DNA from: Capitella teleta
Lineage: Eukaryota; Annelida; Polychaeta; Capitellidae
Length of the DNA stretch: 64,000 nucleotides
Direction: 5' to 3'
Assembly: GCA_000328365.1 (NCBI GenBank)
Contig: KB293500.1
Location: 278,073-342,072 of the forward strand
Position 1 is the first letter of the stretch. Each line of letters opens with the position of its first letter. Both the position numbers and the translations under genes were made by a program. The notes below the pieces were generated by a model that did no database searches, was not told the DNA's origin, and saw nothing but the letters and a program-made list of their open reading frames with translations. Positions 24,445 through 37,290 of the stretch are shown one piece after another.

Positions 24445-27400
24445 AGCCCTAACACGCCGTCGTTACCATAGCGACCACACTTCGACTTCATTTTGATTTT
24501 ATTTCAAATTCAATTTCCAATGAAATATAATTATGTAATTCCAGACGGGCCGACCGACCGTTAAAAATAGCTTTTAACTTCTGTAAATTGGATAATCTTT
24601 ACATCAAAATTTCCAGGAAACATTCAGAAATATCTCGAATTTATATTTTAGTTTTCGTAGTGGATCATCTAAATTATGATTTCTTCAAGTTATTATGTTC
24701 CATAATTATGCAGTTCAACTCATATGATAGTCTGGATTATTCTCTAATCTCCACTGAAGACTTAAGAAACATACATACATACAGACAAAATGTCACACAT
24801 CTTAGTGCAACACGTAATTCGTGAATCCAATCCGCATTCTTGTTGGGCAAAATAAGAGGTTGTCTATTATAATTTGGAACACGACTTATAGGACAAAACA
24901 ATGACCTAAACTCCTAATGGCAATAGTGTTCAAGCTAAAAAAATGAAATTTATTTTCCTCTAACTCTCTAAGCATCATATATACACGAGTTTCAATTTTG
25001 TTGCAATAGGGAAATGTTATTTCATCGAGGGTTCCAAGTATCGAGTTCATCGTACGAGGGAGAGTGCGGTATATTTATCTGAAAGATTAAGGGATCAGCA
25101 ATCGCTGACTTTGTGGAAAGGAGAAATATTTTCCCATGTTAATTAAAGACCATGTTCATTAATGTTTCCATCTTTTATGCAAATTTATTGATCCTAAAAA
25201 CCAAATCTGCAAATATTGGGTAAACTATAATGTACGTAGAGACAACCGCGAATCAAGCGCAATCAGGTAGATATCAATTGGAAAGTCAGAATTCAAAATT
25301 AATTTGGGTCAGGTCACACAGGAAATTATTTTTGGGGCCAATTGCGTAATCGGTAGAACTACGTAGAGCTGTAAGCCATCGCCAAAAGCAGTCATTTTGT
25401 AATTCAAGTAGATCACCGAGCAACTGTGGCCCTTGACTACCGTCTCCTCAAAGGAAGAGTCATCTCTGAACCCAAACGAATTGAGAGCAAGGTCCGTGTG
25501 CATACGACTCCATGAAACCGACACTGACTTTTATGGGATCTCTATGGTGTCGTTGTTATAAGCCTTGGCTGCAACCTTCTCAGTGCTTCCAACACTGCAA
25601 GAGACCATGCGGGAAGGCGTCTACAGTGTAAGGGATCATAATACAAAGTCGTGTGCAAATGTGCTTGTTATAGATTGGTTTTCAAGTTTTGTAGATAAGC
25701 ATTGTGCAGGAGACTATCGAAGATCACTCAATGAATTATCAAGCTTCACACGTGAGAAGTGATATTGAAGGGCTGTAATGCTGGCCTTATCTCAAGGTGG
25801 TTGTTTCCTTAGAGTAAGGGTATCAACCGTCATGTGGCAATCGTCTTGCATGATGTATCACAGGTCCTCACGTTCAAATTCAAACGGTACATATGTCTGT
25901 GCCTTCAATGGTTTCTCGGAAAGCGTTCAAAACTAAATAATCTGCGTTGATGCGATTAATTCTGAGCCATTATTCCAGACGTCATAGAAAACCCAATAAA
26001 TTGTCCTTGCGTTTGTCTCCAACGGAGCCATGGGAGCTTCATTCTTCTTATATTGGTTCATGTGAACTGATGATTAAGGACACACGGAATCTTAATGTCA
26101 ATCAAGTTTGAACTGAGTGCATTCGACCTGGCCGCAAGTTAACTTCAAACCGAAAAAATGTCGTTTAAGTTATGCATGGAAGGTCTGGCCGCCTTGAAAA
26201 AAAAAATGATGATTATCTAGAGTCTTAACAATATTGCTATCAAGTCACTAGAACGCCCCCCGCCCCGGTCCGAAAAAAAAAAAAAAAAAAAAACGAGAGA
26301 GAAAACACAAAATCTATAGAACCTCCGAATTCGCCCACACAGGGTTCCTTCCATAAGGTAAAGTTCAATGGCTAATTACGTAAACACATCTTTACATATA
26401 ATTAATTGAGTGCATATTATATTATATGTGTTATTAAGTGTCCATGACACTTGCATTCACTTCATCATCAGTTCATATCGCTAATTGATCTGACTCGAGG
26501 ACTGGTAGATTATACTTTTTTTATCTGTCATTGCTTATCTGTCGAAGGCGATGTATTCAATTTCAAAAAAGCAAATCAGCGGATTTACCCCACTGAATAA
26601 GGGTGAGCCTTGTAGACTAGTCGGTCTATTAGTAGGAAGCGTGGCCGCTATGTTGAGAGGGCGTAGGATTAGAGGTTTGCTGTCTTTGGTAAGGTACACT
26701 ACGACTGGATACATAATTATAGCTATAGTTATACCCTAGTTGTTTCATGATGCCAAGGTTATGGAAGTTTGTTAAAAGGTCAGGCCATGTAAAGCATAGT
26801 TCAACACTGCTTTCGATGACAGTAGGATCAAGAGAAGCACTATCATATTATCATATTTTCCAAGAACTTTATAATGATGGAAACCTGCCTCTGTCATCCA
26901 CAGAGGATATCTCATTACAAGATAACTAATTGGCGAATATGATATTGTCACAAATGTGTATAATACACCTATCGGTTGTGATGTGAAATCAAATGACTGA
27001 GACCTGCGCTAATGGCACTATGACGCATGCGCAAACAGCTGTTTGTATTATTGAGGTGTGCAATAAGCGATGCAATGGAGAAAGCAATGATATGCGTGGG
27101 TAAACAGGCAATTGGTGCGAGGCTCTGGTTTATATGATAGTTGGAAATTTGATACCCAAGAGATATCACAGGATTGGCAAACAGAACCACAAGACCGAGT
27201 TGTTTGTAATGCTGTTTGTCCCATAGTATGAGGAGTCGAGAATTATGGAGATTTTGACTAACTTGATATTTGCCCATTATGTAGCTATACAAAGCATTGT
27301 CATAATTTTAACGTATTTGTAGATTAAGTTATAATGAATGTATGGTGAGTATATGAACACCTGCTATCTTCGTGTAGCTCGTCTCCGTATAATGTATATA

Positions 27401-29009
27401 CGCCAAGCGACATCTGACTCCCTCCAATACGAAGACTCAAAGGAATTGCGTGCTTTCTGGTATTATTCCATGTCGTCCATGGTCTATTTTGGATCGGAAA
27501 AGACATGTGACATTATAAGCCCTATATGTCACATTAGAAGCTCTATCATTATGCTGTGCTTTTGGTATTATTTGTGACGTAGGCGATATTCTTGGAGATA
27601 CCCCAAAAGGAAAATTCAATACATATCGTCACGAACTCATGATATTAGCATAAATTATATTTGCTAACAATATGCATGATATTAGCAAATTCCTCGCAAG
27701 TAATTGTGATAAAATATGGTTCACAGAATACTGCTACCAGCAATAAAATGGCTTCGATCCCAAAGGAATGCTATGGCACTATTTTTTAATATTCAATAAA
27801 AGACGCACTTTGACCTCCTTCATCAATTCTACCCACTGAGAACAATTGATTGAACAAGAGATTCCAACCCTGTCGTATCCAGAGGACATTTTCTGCATCG
27901 ACATTTCATGTTTGTTTGATCTGTAAATGAAGCACTGAAGTGGCCAGCAGCCGACCATCATCATCAACACATTCAGTGGGTTGAATTCACTTTGATTCGG
28001 TTTTAAATTGTATATGATTATCATCAGTGTATTTTGATCAAATTAAACCTGACCTTGCTTGCTTGCTAATTAACGCACAATATGACGGTAATTGTATTTG
28101 GATGCGTGCTTCACAATTCAGAAACTAAAGGGGCACTTTCCATCGAGAAGAAAGTCGTTATCCACAAGTTACACAATGGGATTACATACGCATTTTGTGA
28201 CATGTGACATGATTAACCAAAAGCAAATAGCATTGGATCAAGGAATACATACACAATGTTATATCAAAGAAGATAATTTACTACATGAATCGTCAACATA
28301 TGAAACCATATATTTTGTTTTGAGATATTTATTCCACCTAATGATCAAATGAGGTGACGAAAAGGGTAGATTCAAATTGAATAACTAATCTAAACAGTAT
28401 ATTTCATTCTGACATTCTAAACATCGAGTAACGTACTTTCATAGCCGTCTCAAAATAAGGATATCACTCAAAAGACTACCATAAGGACATAAGACATCTT
28501 TCTATTTTAGAACATTATAATCAAACATGCATTAGTGGTGTTTTGTTTTGCTTTGAGGGTCATCTTGCTCCACGAGCGTCACAAACGTGACATTGTTATG
28601 CCGGGTCACTGCTTTCTAGACCCCCCTTGAGGATTATCGTATCGTTAATTCATTAATGCAGGGTATGAATAGAAGGTCACTACCCGGACACGTCTTATGC
28701 AATGAGTAGAGAAGCAAGTGCATTCATACAACACATAACAATGGCACACCAAAATAACTCCTTCCTTTCCTACCCATCGTAATTTGTTTTCCCTGATTCA
28801 GTTTTGCTCTCTTTGAACAAATTACATAACCTTGCTTTGACATGATATTCAGCTCTTGAACAAAAACAACAAGTTTCTGATCAAGGCTCGAAGCACAAAG
28901 CTCAGCGACTAATACAGTCCAACACAGCAGAGGAAAAATCAACAGAAAGAAAAAGCAGAAATTGCAAAACATTATCAGTTCTGACAAATTGCCTCGTTGC
29001 AGCATTCGC

Positions 29010-30363
29010 CAGTTTTGCCTCGACTCAATTTTGCCGTGTCAGCATTCTTCTTTCAAGTTATGTGTCTTCTGTGCTACATAGACCTTTGAATAATCGCGGT
29101 AGCCTTTCTCTTGTGGTCCACAAAGTAATTAATTCAACAAGGACACCTTTGGCCGTTGAAGAGAAGGGGTGCTGTTCCGAAGGCCCTTGATAACAGTAAT
29201 AGGGGTTTAAAGCTATAAATAGTGGCCACGGGCAACATGCTGCGATTGCACAGGAAGCAGGTAGGGTTTATTGGAACACAGAGTAGAATAACCATGAACG
29301 TTTCATTGGTGTATTGTACGCAAAGTCATAATCGTAGTCCATCAATCTCTTTCAAGTAGCATCAGCATAGCTCATTGGTTCAACTGGATAGGGTTGGTTG
29401 CTGATAACCAACAGCCTTCGAATGGAGAACATTGTATTTTAATGTTGTTTATAGTACAATAGAAGAGGATTTGTGGAATTTAAGGTTTTTTTGTCTCTGT
29501 GACATAGTCTAATATGGAGCAGGAGTTGAATAGATACAAACATAAATCAAATACAGCCATTAATATACTTTGTTTCTCTTGTAAATATAGCAAGTTCTCA
29601 AGAAGTTTAATTTATAAGGAGATAATTGGCATTGAGACATTGGTATTATCCCAAACCGTCATGAATTCATATCACTGTGATCATTTCTTAATAAATTCAT
29701 TCAAGCAGCAATTCATGCTCATTCTATTGACACCGGTTGAATATAAATCACTAGTTGTGTTTGGATACGCTAGGCTATTTCACACATATATATATATATT
29801 CCAGGGTTTTCCACATATTCAATATTTGCTGCCATTCCATACACAATCAGTGTATCAGCTAGAAACCCTTCATAGTTCCCGAGAAATTGTCAGTATTTCG
29901 CAGTGGGTTGGCAAAGGATAAAATCAGGTTAGTTTTCATGGAATGCGCTCTCTTGACTCGAAAATGATCACGTGATCTCTGATTCAAAGGGGTTCTTTGG
30001 TACGCTATTCACTGGCTCTTCTCATCGACGCCGTTCCATATATCCTCCCTCTTGATGAACCAATCGACCTCCAACACGCTCCTCCCGAATTCCTGCGTCC
30101 CACTCGGCATCGATGCCACCTGCCAGAATCGACTTTTGACGATGTTGACGTTGAGATGCTATTTTGCATCTTCCACGTGATGCTTTATGTCGGGTTTCGT
30201 TTACTTTTATGTGCTGTTCCACGATTTGTTCGCAATCTGAATTTTGTAAAAATTTTGACATTTTTTTTTATTAACTTCAATTATTAAATAGGACCTTGAT
30301 TTGATTGTACTGAACTAATCAATTATAGAGGATGTATCTCAGAAAAAAAAGAAAAAAAAAAAA

Positions 30364-30418
<55 letters not shown>

Positions 30419-30640
30419 TAATTAAAACAATATAACGTTTTTTTTATGTTTTTATCTTTTTTTTTTTTGACATAGAAATACATGTACTAACTTATAACAC
30501 GTGTTGTGTCCTAGATGCATCGGATACTTATGTGAGGTTTAAAATCTCGCATATGTTAAAGTTGTCGTGAGTGTTCATGATCGATAAAGAATCACAATCT
30601 AATAAAATCGCACTTAGTGATTTATTCAGATGACTGCGTT
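29010..30640. other. Noncoding stretch
   Basis: No gene supported. The plus-strand frame at 29997-30287 has a plausible acidic segment (LDEPIDLQHAPPEF) but no known domain. It is followed by an (AAT)n tract. Confidence 0.4.
30366..30416. repeat. (AAT)n microsatellite
   Basis: About 17 AAT/ATA units after an A-rich lead-in. Confidence 0.85.
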
Positions 30641-30652
30641 ACTAGAGTCGTT

Positions 30653-30822
30653 GGCGTGTGGGCGATGCTCCACCGAATCCGCTAGCTCAAATACTTTTTC
30701 TACAAATTTGGGGCGAGCACAGGAATAGTCACCAGCATGATACTAGTAGTATCATGCGGAAGTAATACGTAGCATGATACTACGTATTACTTCCGGCGTA
30801 GGAATGGAGTATCGCCCACGCC
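30653..30822. repeat. Nested inverted repeat (cruciform-capable; possible MITE or foldback)
   Basis: Two perfect palindromes lie back to back. The first, 30735-30757, has 11-bp arms GCATGATACTA around one base. The second, 30757-30795, has 16-bp arms CGGAAGTAATACGTAG around the 7-base loop CATGATA, which repeats part of the first arm. An outer imperfect pair, GGCGTG(T)GGGCGATRCTCC, encloses both (30653-30671 and 30806-30822). No target duplication is clear. Confidence 0.7.
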
Positions 30823-30965
30823 ACGTGGAGCAACCATTGTGGTCAACAGTTGAAGTCAATCACAAAACGACCCGAGGTGAATTCAACGGCACTCTACTTC
30901 AATCATTGGAATATAATAGTACAAGTAAATATACATGATACTTATGTAGAGTATAGTTATGTATC

Positions 30966-31029
30966 AGTCGGTTAGACCGGCTGATTAATGTGTATGCCGA
31001 CCGTGGAGGACGAGGTCCACGGGCGTTAT
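30966..31029 (+). mobile_element. SINE head fragment (same family as 45114-45438)
   Basis: Matches the tRNA-like head from the A-box region (CAGT.GGTTA.ACCG) through TATGCCGACCGTGG and GTCC to ACGGGCGTTA. About 22 bp containing the B box are deleted and everything downstream is lost. An AT-rich repeat tract starts exactly at its end. Confidence 0.6.
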
Positions 31030-31378
31030 TATATATATATTATAAATATTATATTATATTATAAATATTATAAATTACGAATGATGATTATAATTATAAT
31101 CAGGATGAAGATTGGCGTCAAAACTCTTGGATGCTGGTTGGATGGATCTCTGAATCTTGATGGCCGCATTCTTGTCTGAAAAGGGTAGTTGTGGGTTTTC
31201 TGAAAGCATTGTGTCGGCGTCAAAACATGAGGAGAAAATAACAAGCTCAAATTGAGTAATAGTAGAGAACATTGGTTCAACCCCAAACAAATCGCAACAA
31301 AAGGTTTTTCAATGGTTTAAGGGATTTGGGGTACTAATGGAGGAAAAAAGTGTACCAAAATTGGTCGCCGAGAAAGCG

Positions 31379-31401
31379 AGAGAGAGAGAGAGAGAGAGAG
31401 A
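31379..31401. repeat. (AG)n microsatellite
   Basis: About 11 AG units. Confidence 0.85.
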
Positions 31402-31469
31402 AATCATTTATTTAACAACAACATACTTCAATGTGAATTAAACGTGGAGAAAAAAAAAATATTTTTAAA

Positions 31470-31517
<48 letters not shown>

Positions 31518-31548
31518 CTATATATATCTATATGTATATCTATATCTA
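31470..31548. repeat. (TA)n microsatellite next to an assembly gap
   Basis: TATA repeats with occasional TCTA and TGTA units run straight into the gap, which probably explains the assembly break. Confidence 0.85.
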
Positions 31549-32488
31549 NNNNNNNNNNNNNNNNNNNNNNNNNNNNNNNNNNNNNNNNNNNNNNNNNNNN
31601 NNNNNNNNNNNNNNNNNNNNNNNNNNNNNNNNNNNNNNNNNNNNNNNNNNNNNNNNNNNNNNNNNNNNNNNNNNNNNNNNNNNNNNNNNNNNNNNNNNNN
31701 NNNNNNNNNNNNNNNNNNNNNNNNNNNNNNNNNNNNNNNNNNNNNNNNNNNNNNNNNNNNNNNNNNNNNNNNNNNNNNNNNNNNNNNNNNNNNNNNNNNN
31801 NNNNNNNNNNNNNNNNNNNNNNNNNNNNNNNNNNNNNNNNNNNNNNNNNNNNNNNNNNNNNNNNNNNNNNNNNNNNNNNNNNNNNNNNNNNNNNNNNNNN
31901 NNNNNNNNNNNNNNNNNNNNNNNNNNNNNNNNNNNNNNNNNNNNNNNNNNNNNNNNNNNNNNNNNNNNNNNNNNNNNNNNNNNNNNNNNNNNNNNNNNNN
32001 NNNNNNNNNNNNNNNNNNNNNNNNNNNNNNNNNNNNNNNNNNNNNNNNNNNNNNNNNNNNNNNNNNNNNNNNNNNNNNNNNNNNNNNNNNNNNNNNNNNN
32101 NNNNNNNNNNNNNNNNNNNNNNNNNNNNNNNNNNNNNNNNNNNNNNNNNNNNNNNNNNNNNNNNNNNNNNNNNNNNNNNNNNNNNNNNNNNNNNNNNNNN
32201 NNNNNNNNNNNNNNNNNNNNNNNNNNNNNNNNNNNNNNNNNNNNNNNNNNNNNNNNNNNNNNNNNNNNNNNNNNNNNNNNNNNNNNNNNNNNNNNNNNNN
32301 NNNNNNNNNNNNNNNNNNNNNNNNNNNNNNNNNNNNNNNNNNNNNNNNNNNNNNNNNNNNNNNNNNNNNNNNNNNNNNNNNNNNNNNNNNNNNNNNNNNN
32401 NNNNNNNNNNNNNNNNNNNNNNNNNNNNNNNNNNNNNNNNNNNNNNNNNNNNNNNNNNNNNNNNNNNNNNNNNNNNNNNNNNNNNNNN
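31549..32488. other. Assembly gap
   Basis: 940 unknown bases. Long frames spanning it are artefacts. The 3' part of the minus-strand gene at 32489-33303 falls here. Confidence 0.99.
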
Positions 32489-33303
32489 TATGGTGTCATG
32501 AGTGAGCGCCTTCTTGTTGTTCAGTCGTCCTCCCGTTTTCTTCTCTTTAGGCTTCAAGCCATTCTCCTTGTAGTGCTTCAGCAACCCTGTCAACCGGTCT
32601 TGACTGATGCTGCAAAATTGACAAACATAATGAGAGCCATGCAGATGGAATAGGGAGTTAACATACGCATGAAGGAATTTAAAGGTGTCTCGGATCTTTC
32701 CTCCATCCAGTAGTTCGTTCGTTGATGCTGCCTTTCCTGCTGGCCCTTTTTCCTGCTCCGATTTGTGGTATCAGATAAGTTTATCCCACAAGAGATTTTG
32801 CCTAGAAGAACGAGCATTTGTTCTCCTAAAATAAAAAAAATAAAAATAATTCAATGGCTGTTCATAACTTACTTGGCTCAAGGGAGAGCATGTCCTTCCT
32901 TCTGCAGACGAATTCTTTAGGAGAAAACATATGGTAGCAGGGTGATCCGTTAAACAACTTACAGCAACACCTAGTTAATTAAAATTAAAAATAATTACTT
33001 TATAAATGCAAATAATAGTGTTTGGTAACCAACTAACCTGAATTCCATTGCTTGGACATACTGGTGATCCTCTGAAGAGCAGTCAGAAGAATGATCCACG
33101 AGCGCAGAAACAGCAGCAGCTGCATTAGCATCACATTCTCCAACATTCACAGGCGTCGGATCATCCTCAAAATCAGACACGTTATCCAAAACGGTCCTAA
33201 CATCAACTTCATCTTGTTCATCAAAATAATCCGCATGTAAATCGGTGATATTCACTTTATCTTTCTCGTCAGAATTCAGCAAACGTGCTATCGCAGCGGC
33301 CAT
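32489..33303 (-). CDS. Spliced gene, partial: multi-copy invertebrate family with CxC...NGSPC motif, possibly transposase-derived
   Basis: Four exons on the minus strand: 33303-33038, 32970-32873, 32825-32667 and 32609-32489 (running into the gap). Introns are 67, 47 and 57 bp with GTTAGT, GTAAGT and GTATGT donors and TAG, TAG and CAG acceptors. Codon phase is continuous across the joins. The start MAAAIARLL (ATCATGG context) is preferred to an upstream in-frame ATG that would lie within the promoter motifs. Exon 1 is acidic; exon 2 gives CCCKLFNGSPCYHMFSPKEF; exon 3 an Arg/Lys/Gln-rich linker and TNYWMEE; exon 3-4 FLHAISQDRLTGLLKHYKEN, then a Lys-rich stretch and ALTHDTI. I recall this layout from large, poorly characterised families in cnidarians, molluscs and echinoderms; function unknown. 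Exon 3 shifts frame by one base between TNYWMEE and KIRDTFKF, which could be a sequencing error or a dead copy. About 214 residues are visible; the C-terminal part is missing. Confidence 0.65.
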
Positions 33304-33336
33304 GATGACGGAAACAGGTCGGGTCATGGGTTCATG

Positions 33337-33401
33337 TGACGTCACAACCCAGTTGTTGACCAATGAGGCGACCGCTTTTGCATCACGTGACACTCCACGT
33401 G
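33337..33401 (-). promoter_or_regulatory. Compact promoter: CRE, CCAAT and two E-boxes
   Basis: Within 100 bp upstream of the chosen start codon lie a perfect palindromic CRE TGACGTCA (33337-33344), a CCAAT box (33360-33364), a USF-type TCACGTGA (33383-33390) and a second CACGTG (33396-33401). The density and position fit the core promoter of the minus-strand gene ending at 33303. A divergent plus-strand transcript is possible, but no gene is seen there. Confidence 0.5.
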
Positions 33402-35251
33402 TTTTTTGTTGTTATTTGGTGGCCTGATTTAAAGCTTTGCAATTGGCTTGTAAGATCACTAACTAGGTCAAGAGTGCTATTAATAGAAAGAGGGAAAAAT
33501 TCTCTTTCTTCTCGTTATAAACATGGCGTGGGTTACGACAAAAAATGGCTGGGTGAAGTGGTCGAAGATGGTCATTATTTTAGAACAATGAGGCGATTGT
33601 AATTAGACAAGGTCTTTTTAAATCAATTTTATTAATAGTTTTAGGTTGAAAATCATAATATAAAATGCACCATTCCAAAGTTCTAAAATTCTAGTTTCAA
33701 GAAACATCAAAATAAAAAAAATCGATAAAATTTGACCAACAGCGTGTTTTTCGGTGCTGGCGGCCTAAAGCGTTTAGCGACATCCGACTGGTTTCGTGAT
33801 GCACACGAAATGTCACATATGTAATTACGACATTACGATGTCACATATGTAAACCTACAAAACTAAAGACACGGGGGTTCAATTCCGCTGGGTGAATACG
33901 TACTGTACATATATCACAAAGTATATATTAACCAAGGTTGAGACAAAGATGAATGCATCCATGTACATATTTATGTATGTATTAATAATAGCGCCGACTG
34001 ATTGCATGAAAAGCAATTTCAAGTTCAAGGAGCATGAACTTTTACACAAAGCAGATCAGACAATGCCATTGATGTCCCCGGGAGGGCATCTTTACATCCC
34101 CCACAACAAGTCTCAGGTAGCATACAGGAGCAACACCCAGAAATGGGACTACATATAGAAATGGGGCAAAATATTTCTCCACCCATGATCTACCTCTACA
34201 CAGGAGGTCATAGCTGTATCTTGTCAACACTAAGCTATACGTCGGCATATTTGGCTGCCGGACATCACAAACACAATGTATACTATAATTAATTACCTCC
34301 AATCAACCACCTGACCGCTGGACTCACTCTCGAGAAATTTCGTACGAACTTAGGTGATAATTATATGCCAAACGTAGGCTGGGATCACACTGCAGAAGTA
34401 TGGAAAGGCACTGAGGTTTTGATGGTAACTCAAAGACAACACACATTTTAATAGAGATGAACCAAGGAACTTCTCCATTGTGTGTTCAAATGAGCACACG
34501 TTTTTTTTTTTTTTTTTTTTTTCCAGNAAGAATGATGCTTTCCTCTCTCAGAGAAATAAAAAAACAAAGAATGCCTCATTGGCATGATCACTAACGTGCT
34601 CAAGAGAGTGGATTGCAGGGTTCTCCTGGCTGAAACTGACACCGATGTTGACTTGGTAAAACCAGCCGTCATAAAATCGTGTCAAAAGCCCACTGTTTTG
34701 AGTATTATGTGAAGATACCGACATGTTGTTGTTACTCGTGTATCATATCTGACCAACAGCATCTGTAATCTAAACTACATGTCGGATAAAACAACTACAT
34801 GTACCACAAAAAAATATATGATGTGATTTCATAACATAATAACAATTGCAGTGTGATGAAGCAAGCAATTGAACTAATATGCAGGTTTTGGTGCGAACCA
34901 ACAATTTGAAACCATTGGAAAATTGACTGTGAAGCAATGGCCGGAGTTCTTGGTGAACAAATGGTTTGGGTTAGGACATTGAACGGCACAAAGCCAAAAA
35001 AATAGGGATGGAGAGTGGAGACCAGCCACGTTTGTGTCGATCGTGATTCGAAAACCATCATCTCCAGACTACCTGCTGAGAATGATATGCTGAAACTGCG
35101 TCCGTACTACCGAAATAGGCGATGCACCTGCAGTTGTTACGGCATGAATTACCGGATAAAAATTGCCAAAGACTCAGAAATCAACCAAGTCATCAATTTA
35201 ATATGACTCAACTCAGTATATAATAACATGCTTCCACTGCGATGCTGAAAT

Positions 35252-35281
35252 GGGAAGATGAGGGGGTGAGGGGGGTGGGGG
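35252..35281 (+). other. G-quadruplex-capable G tract
   Basis: Runs of 3, 5, 6 and 5 G with loops of 7, 3 and 1 bases satisfy the four-run pattern on the plus strand. Confidence 0.55.
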
Positions 35282-37198
35282 TAGCTCAAGTAATAGGATA
35301 TGTGATTGCAAGGCCAAAACATAGATAGTTTCTGGTGTTAATATCCCCAGATCCTGACACCTGTAAATCACTGGGCTTCCGTTGCTTGTTTGATTCAAAC
35401 ATATCTTGCCTCGGAAGAACGTAAAAACCTTGGTTATGTCACTTGTCATTGAACATGACAATTCAAGAGCGGCAATGGTAATAGCCATACGCATGTAATC
35501 GTATATGATAAATCCATCGATTTCTACTTCTGATTTGCATTAAAATGGATCAGATGCAATTACACCATAATTAATTGATTAATTAATTAATTAACAAAGG
35601 GCACAGTGATAATTAACTTCAATTCAACTTCAGCAATCAGGAAGACAATCCCGCACAATAACTTAATAAGAAGGCAACATTGTGATCTCAAGTCGCTACC
35701 TTCCTGTCAGTCATTTCCCCTTCATAAATATTCCATGAATTTTCTATGAGATTGACCCCTGCATTTTGATGCTTTATAATATGTTTGTTTTGAACTCATA
35801 TTTTTTCAAAGATGACAAAACAACTGGTATGTCTTCAGCCACTTCAGCACTGTATGCTCATGTGCATGCATAATAAACATGTAGCAGTAATTTGATACAA
35901 AATAGTTCTCAATGCCTACATGCCTACTATTTTTTTATCAGTATAGCAAATATTCATTATCAGCCATCGGATACATGCATGGAAACGTGTACTTGCATAT
36001 TGTGCTTGTATCATATAATTAATTGACTTAATGTGCCGTATTAAAGCACCTACTTGCGATAGCTGGGAATTTAATAGACATATATAATATAAAGAACCAG
36101 TATGTCAAGTTATCATTGACATCGCCTGGTGGCGACGCCTACACATTCAACAAAATATTCCCCTTACATTTGACTTCAATCCTGACCAATCATGATACCC
36201 CAGTAAGCATTCTAGTTACTCATTGATAATTCTATGGTTCACATAACTGTGTTACAGCTGCGAACTCTTACAGCTCCCTATCACCAGCCACAAGGATCCA
36301 TTTAAATTCAGACTCAGGATTAGTCGCCTCTCAAAAGGTCAGTGCTGTTGATGAACCGCTGTGGGTGTCCTATTGAATTCCTCAATGAACGGGAGTTCCC
36401 TTTTGATCCAGGGTCCACTTTACGTTAATCAGCGAAGCCTCCAATTACCTGTTTCCTTTCCTCCAGGGTGTATTCTTGATCACTCTTCAAACATGAAAGT
36501 CTCACGTCACTACTTATTTCAGTAATGGTCAGATCGTAGATGACGAGTAATTATTATAATAATAGCACTGTACAGAACTATTCTTCGAATTGTTCTCATA
36601 GTTGATTGACACATTTTGACTTAGCCAGAATAACATTATGGTTGATGATAGAGTGACCCACTCAAATAGTTCCAATTTTATGGCACCATATTGACTTGCA
36701 AAACTCCTAAGATTCCATTATGCTATATTATGACCCTCAAAAAGAGGATCCTTTCTTAGCATTGCTGAAAAGAAAATGGATTGCGTGTTTGCGTGTTTAC
36801 CCTGAAATATGCAACCCCAATTGGATTATTATTCCAACATAATATTTGTTTTTCTTCATTTGAGGTTTGTTTGTGTGTCACGATATTTCGGGTCTTGTCG
36901 AAGAAACCTGACCATTAGCTCGTTTGAAAAAAGTCATAGGTATAGAGATGAGTTTCTTTCAGTTACTGTTAGTACGCAAGATCTGACATCGCTCGTGGAA
37001 AGTGGTCATCGGGAGACCAACTTCCTATACGTTGCCATGGCAATCTTGTCATTCGTTCACTTTATTATGGCAGGTTTTGGTTTCGGAGCACCGATAATGC
37101 TCTAATTATGAACAAAATATTGCAGTTTTTTTGTTGTTTTTTTTTTTTTTTTTAGCAAATCCGGGCTCGTTTTTAACTTTTTGCATTATTACTCCCAC

Positions 37199-37290
37199 TA
37201 CAGAATGCATTTTATTGTATATTTCATGCTACAGAATGCATTTTACTGTATATTTCATGCTACAGAATGAATTTTATTTATATTTTATGC
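37199..37290. repeat. 31-bp tandem repeat (about three units)
   Basis: Units begin at 37199, 37230 and 37261 with TACAGAATGMATTTTA. The first two differ at one base and the third is more diverged. Confidence 0.8.

Larger units (their letters stand above)
22600..28720. other. Noncoding stretch with simple repeats
   Basis: No gene supported. Contains A-rich AATA repeats (about 23463-23503), a 43-base T run (24401-24443), a repeat copy at 23805-23920 and an A run near 26273-26293. Open frames at 25309-25524 (minus) and 25565-25762 (plus) have protein-like composition but no family match and no paired splice signals. Confidence 0.45.

Noticed and set aside
31412-32653. Very long frames on both strands across the gap
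   Set aside because: Produced by unknown bases being read as codons.
33868-33890. B-box-like GGTTCAATTCC
   Set aside because: No A box at the right distance and no tRNA fold; possibly a SINE scrap, but not supportable.
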